A stretch of 21,128 nucleotides of DNA from a virus: positions 1-21,128 of IMG/VR virus record IMGVR_UViG_3300020472_000202. One strand, given 5' to 3'. Shown here piece by piece: positions 16,852-21,128 of the stretch. The notes under the pieces are model-generated. The model was given only the letters and a program-made list of their open reading frames with translations, did not search any database and had not been told where the DNA came from. Position numbers and translations under genes: made by a program. Each line of letters starts with the position of its first letter. Position 1 is the stretch's first letter.

Positions 16852-18507
16852 TCATTTTACGGTGATTGTGCCGTTCATATCGGCGTGCGCTGTGCACTGA
16901 TAATATAAGGTATCTGGTGCATCAAGTGGAACGGTAATAACTTGCATACCTGTGTTAGATCCAGAAACACCAGTTGTATACTCTGTACCAGAGGTACCAG
17001 AACTAGACTGAATCCTTAATGGGTGTGCACCACCTGCTTGGTTATGCAAATCATATGTAAATCCTCTATGGAATACCAAAGAAGCATTAGATACGTTAGT
17101 TGCTAAGCCAGGTCCGTTAACTGTATATGCACTCATTCCAGATGCAGTGAACTTATAAAGCAATGTTGGAGATGGCTTATAGATCGTTGCATTATCGTGA
17201 CCCTTAATGATAGATGCACCAGCAGGAGCATTACCAATCTGAGTCTGGAATCCACCACCAACTTCAGCGAAGTTAGTACCATCATTAGCAATATCAAAGG
17301 TACCGTTAGTACCAATCTTCATTCTCTTAGTACCAATCTTGATCTCACCATCAGCAGGGAGTTCAAGGTTACCATCAGCATCGATCTTTAATTTTCTAGT
17401 AGAAGTACCAAATCTAATTTCTCCATCAGGAACCGTTAGGTTACCAGTTGAGTCCATTGCTAATTTGTGAGTAGTACCAAACTGAATCTCAGTATCTTGA
17501 TCAAGAACTAGGTTATCACTACCATCAAATTCTATAAGTTTCTTAGAACCAGAAGCACCGAAACGTAGTTTCGATCCAGTAAGTTCTAGAACACCTGAAT
17601 CATCAAAGAATAATTTGTTACCACTACCAAAGTCTAAATCCTGACCACCAATATCAACTTTACCAGACTCATCTTCACTTAGAATTCTATTGACTGATCT
17701 GATTCTAACTGCATTTGCTACAGACAATTCTTGAGATTGGTTAGCACCAACAGCAGCTACTTGGATGTAACCACGTGCTGCACCTGCTTCAGCAGTGAAT
17801 GATGTAAACGTAACTTCTGCTTTAGCATCAGTAGAGTCTACAAGTTCCAGAGTGGTGCCAGCCTTCATAGCATTGAAACGAAGTCTGAACTTCTCTTCTT
17901 GTGTAGAATCTTCTGAAGATAATTTAGAAGCAACGGTACGAGTAGCACCAGTGTCAATACTATTAACTGTATGTGATTCTTCCTTCTTCCTCTTTATCTC
18001 ACCTGCTTCCTCAGATATAGCAGTATCACCAATCCAAAGTGAAGCACTGGTTAGATAAAGATCTCTGAAACGTAATGTAGAAGAACCCAAGTCATAAGCA
18101 TTATCAGTATTGGGAAGGAAGTTCGTAGAAATAACAACCTCATCACTACCATTGTTGGTAAGATTTGTTATTGCAGAACCACCGCCACCACCACCTTGTA
18201 GATCGTCGCCTGGCTGCCAGCGAGCATTAGCAGTATTCCACTTAAGAACCTGTCCATTAGTAACCCCACTAACGTCTATGTCCGTAAGATTTGATGCTGC
18301 TAGTTGTCCCTCTGTAAACGTACTACCAGTCCATTTGAGGACATTGTTCGTTGAGGGTGAATTAATTGTTATTTGAAGGTTAGTGTTATCTCCAAGGGCT
18401 GCATACAACTCATCTATAACGTTGTTGAGTTTAATAGCACCGTCTCGTAAGGTATCACCTGTTCCGTCATTGGCACTTACGCCAATATTAAGGTTCTGCT
18501 TAGCCAT
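16852..18507 (-). CDS. Tail-fibre-like protein with C-terminal cupredoxin-like domain, 551 aa
   Basis: The N-terminus (NIGVSANDGTGDTLRDGAIK, INELYAALG-like) is a pattern shared by many phage fibre-type proteins. Two VLKW segments (~57 and ~88), a glycine run (105-110) and a YDLGSSTLRFRDLYL motif (~138-152) follow. Residues ~170-280 are mixed and charged. Residues ~291-408 are about five 22-27-residue beta repeats (EIxFGTxxxLxxDxxGNLxxP). The last ~100 residues resemble a cupredoxin: H495, then LYYQCTAHADM with C538, H541 and M544, the order of type-1 copper ligands. There is no signal peptide, so it is not a plastocyanin redox carrier. No clear Shine-Dalgarno lies before the ATG at 18505-18507. 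A near-consensus late promoter does. It is probably a virion fibre or decoration protein; bound copper is unproven. Confidence 0.86.
   Translation of the reverse strand: MAKQNLNIGVSANDGTGDTLRDGAIKLNNVIDELYAALGDNTNLQITINSPSTNNVLKWTGSTFTEGQLAASNLTDIDVSGVTNGQVLKWNTANARWQPGDDLQGGGGGGSAITNLTNNGSDEVVISTNFLPNTDNAYDLGSSTLRFRDLYLTSASLWIGDTAISEEAGEIKRKKEESHTVNSIDTGATRTVASKLSSEDSTQEEKFRLRFNAMKAGTTLELVDSTDAKAEVTFTSFTAEAGAARGYIQVAAVGANQSQELSVANAVRIRSVNRILSEDESGKVDIGGQDLDFGSGNKLFFDDSGVLELTGSKLRFGASGSKKLIEFDGSDNLVLDQDTEIQFGTTHKLAMDSTGNLTVPDGEIRFGTSTRKLKIDADGNLELPADGEIKIGTKRMKIGTNGTFDIANDGTNFAEVGGGFQTQIGNAPAGASIIKGHDNATIYKPSPTLLYKFTASGMSAYTVNGPGLATNVSNASLVFHRGFTYDLHNQAGGAHPLRIQSSSGTSGTEYTTGVSGSNTGMQVITVPLDAPDTLYYQCTAHADMNGTITVK
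16855..17166 (-). other. Cupredoxin-like domain of the 551-aa protein
   Basis: Residues ~448-551. Putative ligands: H495 (codon 17023-17025, in GGAHPLRI), C538 (16894-16896), H541 and M544. Cys-x2-His-x2-Met is the short loop spacing of amicyanin, tighter than plastocyanin (x2, x4) or azurin (x4, x3). The LYYQC strand before the Cys and NGTITV after the Met fit the final cupredoxin strands. Confidence 0.75.
17284..17637 (-). repeat. Five ~22-27-residue beta repeats
   Basis: Residues ~291-408 of the 551-aa protein. Units read approximately EIQFGTTHKLAMDSTGNLTV, EIRFGTSTRKLKIDADGNLE and EIKIGTKRMKIG, with two more diverged units before them. Such short repeats probably form a trimeric beta-fibre shaft. 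Confidence 0.75.
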
Positions 18508-18531
18508 AGTAGTGGGGTTTTTCTACAGTTT

Positions 18532-18539
18532 TATTTATG
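18532..18539 (-). promoter_or_regulatory. Probable late promoter, one mismatch (CATAAATA)
   Basis: The minus strand reads CATAAATA, one base from the T4 late consensus, 24 bases before the ATG of the 551-aa gene. The element overlaps the TAA stop codon (18535-18537) of the upstream 577-aa gene. Confidence 0.6.
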
Positions 18540-20268
18540 TAAGGTCAAATTCATAATTAGTTAAATCAAAACGTACATTATTTCTAGTAAAGTCTGGGTT
18601 GGTATTATCCCTATCAAATGGGACTGCCGTCATATCAAATCTACCAACGTTACTATCCCATTTAAGAACGTTTGAAGTATCTTCGCCACCAGTACCACCA
18701 GTGACAGTTAGGATAACAAGGTTAGATGCTAGAGGTGAGTTCTGTGCTTGTACTTCACCACCTATAGGACCAGTAACGATACATCTAAATCGATAACCAG
18801 TCATATAAGCCAGTGCTATTAATGAATATGATGCTGAATTAGCACCAGTAATATTCGCCCAGGCAAAGCCTCCATCAGTTGAAACTTGCCATTGATACCC
18901 TTTAGTACCATCTTCAGGTTCAATTACGGCAATCAAACTAAACGTTTGAGTACCACCATTAGCAATAGTTGCATTAGTGGGCTGATTAGTAATAAGAATA
19001 CTAGGAGCAGCAGGTGGATCTCCTCCACCTTCACCTTCTCCACCACCAGCAGCCTGCCCTATGCCTTGGTTTGCTGGTATATTTAGTGCCTCTTTAGAAG
19101 AAAGACCAAATATAAATGGGAATTTAGGTGTCAAGTAACGGTTAGGTACTACAGTTACTACATTAGTACCACCCATCTCTGGATGATATAAGCACCAATA
19201 GTAAAGAGTTGAAGGTGCATCTTGGGGTACTGTTATCTCTACGTAAGCACCTGGTTGACCTGGTGTACCAACAACAGTAACACCATCAGTATATTCTGTT
19301 CCACCTTGATGTGTTCCGTCTTGAGTAGATGAAAATCTAAATGGATGTGGATGATTACTGCTATCTGATTGATCAAATCTATATGTGCTTCCCTTTATTA
19401 ATGTTAAATTTGCAAATTCTACTCCATCAATGAAGTAATCACCTTGTTGTAAGGTGACAGTATAGTTTTTACTCTCAGTCTCGTCGTTCCAAATTGTTAC
19501 AAAGTAAGCAAAAGTACCGTTTGGATACTCAGGAGTATGACAATAGCGACCATTATAAACATCTAAATGCCTCCCAGGTTTGTCAACGTTGTACTCATAG
19601 TCCTCCATCAACGCACCCTTGGGTGGATTTGCTGTTGTAGTACCATAAGCAGGTCTATTTACAGCAATTGATGCATTCATTTGATACCCTGTCTCCATTA
19701 TTACAACTGGAGATGTATTATCTTGAGGTAAATTGTATCCGTATGGACCATATACAGGATACCCATCAAATGATAAACCTAAAATCTTTGAGTGACCGTC
19801 AGGGTGACGCATATTGTCGCCAACATACTGACTTAAACCATAGTAATCATTATAAGCACCCATCACCTGATTAGCTTTCCAGCAACTTATAAAATCTCCA
19901 TCGTGATAATGGTATTGATCATTGTCATTAGGATGACCACCACAACTATCTTCACCAAAATTAACCATTCCAAAATTTTCAGTTGCAACCCAATGAAATC
20001 CTACAGGAGGACTTCCTAGATCACCAGCAGAAGGATTGAAGAGTGCAACACCATTTGCTGCTATACCAACAATACCTAATGGATAACTCTCACTAGTTTG
20101 TGTATTATTTCCACCTCTATATGTAAAAGCGTGACTAAAAGTGTAAGTCGCTATTTCATTAGGGTTGTTTGCATTAGGAAATGTCCCACTAGTAACGGGA
20201 TGAGGTAACCCATCACCCGTTACTGTGAGAATGTCATTACTTGGATTGTAACTACCGTTAGCTGCCAT
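18535..20268 (-). CDS. Multidomain virion protein: YHYH + cupredoxin-like + Ig-like, 577 aa
   Basis: The ATG at 20266-20268 shares one base with the upstream stop (TAATG). Residues ~50-262 fit the YHYH family: GVALFNPS, EDSCGGHPND, YHYH at 119-122, GLSFDGYPVYGPYGY (164-178), then HLDVYNGRYCHTPEYPNGTF. The biochemical role of this family is not known to me. Residues ~266-374 are cupredoxin-like, with H308 and LYYWCLYHPEM (C359, H362, M365). A Gly/Glu-rich linker (~401-420) leads to an Ig-like domain (~421-523; NQPTNATIANGGTQTFSLIA, YQWQVSTDGG, YRFRCIVTG). A short tail repeats RFDxT and FDLT. There is no signal peptide. Its place among baseplate genes and its fibre-type Ig module suggest a virion-displayed decoration or adhesin. 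Function is inferred only. Confidence 0.87.
   Translation of the reverse strand: MAANGSYNPSNDILTVTGDGLPHPVTSGTFPNANNPNEIATYTFSHAFTYRGGNNTQTSESYPLGIVGIAANGVALFNPSAGDLGSPPVGFHWVATENFGMVNFGEDSCGGHPNDNDQYHYHDGDFISCWKANQVMGAYNDYYGLSQYVGDNMRHPDGHSKILGLSFDGYPVYGPYGYNLPQDNTSPVVIMETGYQMNASIAVNRPAYGTTTANPPKGALMEDYEYNVDKPGRHLDVYNGRYCHTPEYPNGTFAYFVTIWNDETESKNYTVTLQQGDYFIDGVEFANLTLIKGSTYRFDQSDSSNHPHPFRFSSTQDGTHQGGTEYTDGVTVVGTPGQPGAYVEITVPQDAPSTLYYWCLYHPEMGGTNVVTVVPNRYLTPKFPFIFGLSSKEALNIPANQGIGQAAGGGEGEGGGDPPAAPSILITNQPTNATIANGGTQTFSLIAVIEPEDGTKGYQWQVSTDGGFAWANITGANSASYSLIALAYMTGYRFRCIVTGPIGGEVQAQNSPLASNLVILTVTGGTGGEDTSNVLKWDSNVGRFDMTAVPFDRDNTNPDFTRNNVRFDLTNYEFDLT
18700..19008 (-). other. Ig-like domain of the 577-aa protein
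   Basis: Residues ~421-523. Hallmarks are an NQPTNATIANGGTQTFSL first strand, the YQWQVSTDGGFAWANI tryptophan strand and YRFRCIVTG as the cysteine strand. It is similar to the Ig-like domain in the adjoining upstream gene. Such domains are common surface decorations on tailed phages. Confidence 0.8.
19147..19473 (-). other. Cupredoxin-like domain of the 577-aa protein
   Basis: Residues ~266-374. Putative copper ligands: H308 (codon 19345-19347, in HPHPFRF), C359 (19192-19194), H362 and M365, again Cys-x2-His-x2-Met. The APSTLYYWC strand is similar to APDTLYYQC in the neighbouring gene, and GTEYTDGV corresponds to GTEYTTGV there. Confidence 0.77.
19483..20121 (-). other. YHYH domain of the 577-aa protein
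   Basis: Residues ~50-262, defined by the CGGHPNDNDQYHYHDGD block, the GYPVYGPYGY block and the NGRYCHTPEYPNGTF block in the order expected for the family. Conserved Cys/His include C109, H112, H120, H122 and C243, suggesting metal binding as an inference. Confidence 0.85.
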
Positions 20269-21128
20269 TAGTTATCATCGAATATTTGATCTGGGGTGAA
20301 GTTATCAACGGTGGTAGAACCGATGTTGATAGTCAGTATGGCAGATTGAGAGAGTGTTGGAGTTGCACCCGTAGATGTTAATCCGACTCTAAATTCATCT
20401 CCACCGTCACCCTGGCTAGTAGCAGGTGTAGTGTAAGTAGGTGATGTAGCACCATCAATATTTATCCAAGAATTAGTTCCGTAATCCTTCTTCTGCCACT
20501 GATAGTTAATCACTCCACCAGCAGGTGTAGTGGATGCTATTACAGTGAAGGAAGCAGTCTGACCTTGGTTAACGGTTGTGTTAACAGGCTGAGACTCAAT
20601 AGTGATGAATGCTTCTCCTTGTGCAGCAGATTCGCCAGGAGGTACGTACTCAGGGTGGTAAATGTCAATTCCACCATTGACTCCAGCACCTGTAGGTCCT
20701 AAGAAGTCGTCTGCGACAGTAGTATGAACTGCAACATCTGGCATTACATAACCCTGACCAGCGTTCTTAACATCAATACGTGCGAGACCAACTAGTGCTT
20801 TGATCTTACCACCAAAACCAGAGGAGGAAATCACATCAACGTTTGGACGTGAAGTGAAACCATCACCAGAGTTGGTGAGGATTGCCTCAGTGATACGACC
20901 TCTTTCTATGTTTGCAAGTGCTTGTGCGTTACGTCCACGTACCGATCCAGTGTATTCGAAGGTAATTAGTGAGTTAGAAGACTCAATTAGAGCAACTTCT
21001 CTTTCAAATTCTTCACCTTCAATCATCAATTTATCACCAGTCTCAATAGGTGGTACGACTGTAGCAGCGATAACGTCAACGTCAGAACCAATGTAGGAGA
21101 ATGCAACGAATGTTGAACCTGCACGAGG
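20268..21128 (-). CDS. Virion structural protein, C-terminal part with GxGY repeats and Ig-like domain (5' end outside window)
   Basis: The frame is open from the TAA at 20268-20270 to the right edge with no stop, so 286 residues of a longer protein are visible. Codons near 21026-21029 (ATG, TTG) are not a convincing start: coherent sequence continues upstream (TFVAFSYIGSDVDVIAATVV, then PPIETGDKLMIEGEEF). Repeats of the GxGY type lie at ~20727-20882 (NSGDGFTSRPNVDVI, NAGQGYVMPDVAV). An Ig-like domain occupies ~20310-20606 (ESQPVNTTVNQGQTASFTV, then NYQWQKKDYGTNSW). Its stop overlaps the next start by one base, so the two are probably translated from one transcript. It could be the end of a baseplate wedge protein such as a gp6- or gp7-position protein. 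I cannot tell which. Confidence 0.83.
   Translation of the reverse strand, partial: PRAGSTFVAFSYIGSDVDVIAATVVPPIETGDKLMIEGEEFEREVALIESSNSLITFEYTGSVRGRNAQALANIERGRITEAILTNSGDGFTSRPNVDVISSSGFGGKIKALVGLARIDVKNAGQGYVMPDVAVHTTVADDFLGPTGAGVNGGIDIYHPEYVPPGESAAQGEAFITIESQPVNTTVNQGQTASFTVIASTTPAGGVINYQWQKKDYGTNSWINIDGATSPTYTTPATSQGDGGDEFRVGLTSTGATPTLSQSAILTINIGSTTVDNFTPDQIFDDN
20310..20606 (-). other. Ig-like domain of the partial gene
   Basis: A sequence of about 95 residues with PVNTTVNQGQTASFTVIAST, YQWQKKDYGTNSWINIDGA and a closing SQSAILTIN strand. It is paralogous to the Ig-like domain of the next gene (PTNATIANGGTQTFSL, YQWQVSTDGG). Confidence 0.8.

Noticed and set aside
16852-17166. A plastocyanin (petE-like) photosynthesis auxiliary gene
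   Set aside because: The domain has no own start or signal peptide, is in frame with a fibre-like protein, and has amicyanin-type rather than plastocyanin-type loop spacing.
19111-19118. TATAAATG on the plus strand, one base from the T4 late promoter
   Set aside because: It lies inside a minus-strand gene with no plus-strand gene downstream, and the motif is likely by chance in AT-rich DNA.
1-21128. tRNA genes, insertion sequences, attachment sites
   Set aside because: I saw no CCA-type cloverleaf, transposase or terminal inverted repeats. Essentially all bases belong to minus-strand structural genes.

Overview
This window looks like part of the late structural (baseplate and tail-fibre) cluster of a T4-like marine myovirus, most likely a cyanophage of Synechococcus or Prochlorococcus. 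It is AT-rich by eye and packed with long genes, all on the minus strand and separated by 1-50 bases or overlapping. It has T4-type late promoters (TATAAATA), a recognisable gp8 baseplate wedge protein, and fibre-type proteins with the beta-rich repeats typical of marine T4-like phages. No gene is supported on the plus strand. I see no tRNA, insertion sequence, CRISPR array or integrase. No stretch over 60 bases lacks a gene.

In transcription order (right to left), the window opens with the 3' part of a structural gene running off the right edge (20268-21128), which ends in an Ig-like domain. Next is a 577-aa protein (18535-20268) with a YHYH domain, a cupredoxin-like domain and an Ig-like domain. 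Behind a near-consensus late promoter follows a 551-aa fibre-like protein (16852-18507), whose C-terminus is a second cupredoxin-like domain. A 624-aa protein with GxGY repeats (14974-16848) is next. Then, behind a perfect late promoter, comes a gp8-like baseplate wedge protein (13403-14938) and a 2403-aa virion protein of the DUF4815 type (6187-13398). Two small coiled-coil genes (5970-6197 and 5761-5973), overlapping their neighbours, close this transcript at a strong hairpin terminator. A perfect late promoter directly after the terminator drives a very long fibre or adhesin gene (1-5675), which begins with an Mtd-N-like domain and runs off the left edge.

Together these genes would build the baseplate periphery and host-contact fibres. 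gp8 and the DUF4815 protein are probable baseplate parts. The repeat-rich, Ig, YHYH and cupredoxin proteins are probable decorations or receptor-contact parts. The two coiled-coil proteins just before the fibre gene may be assembly factors.

The most unusual feature is that two adjacent virion genes each carry a cupredoxin-like domain with a full His...Cys-x2-His-x2-Met ligand set, spaced as in amicyanin. One of them also carries a His/Cys-rich YHYH domain. This suggests a metal-binding virion surface, which has not been tested here.
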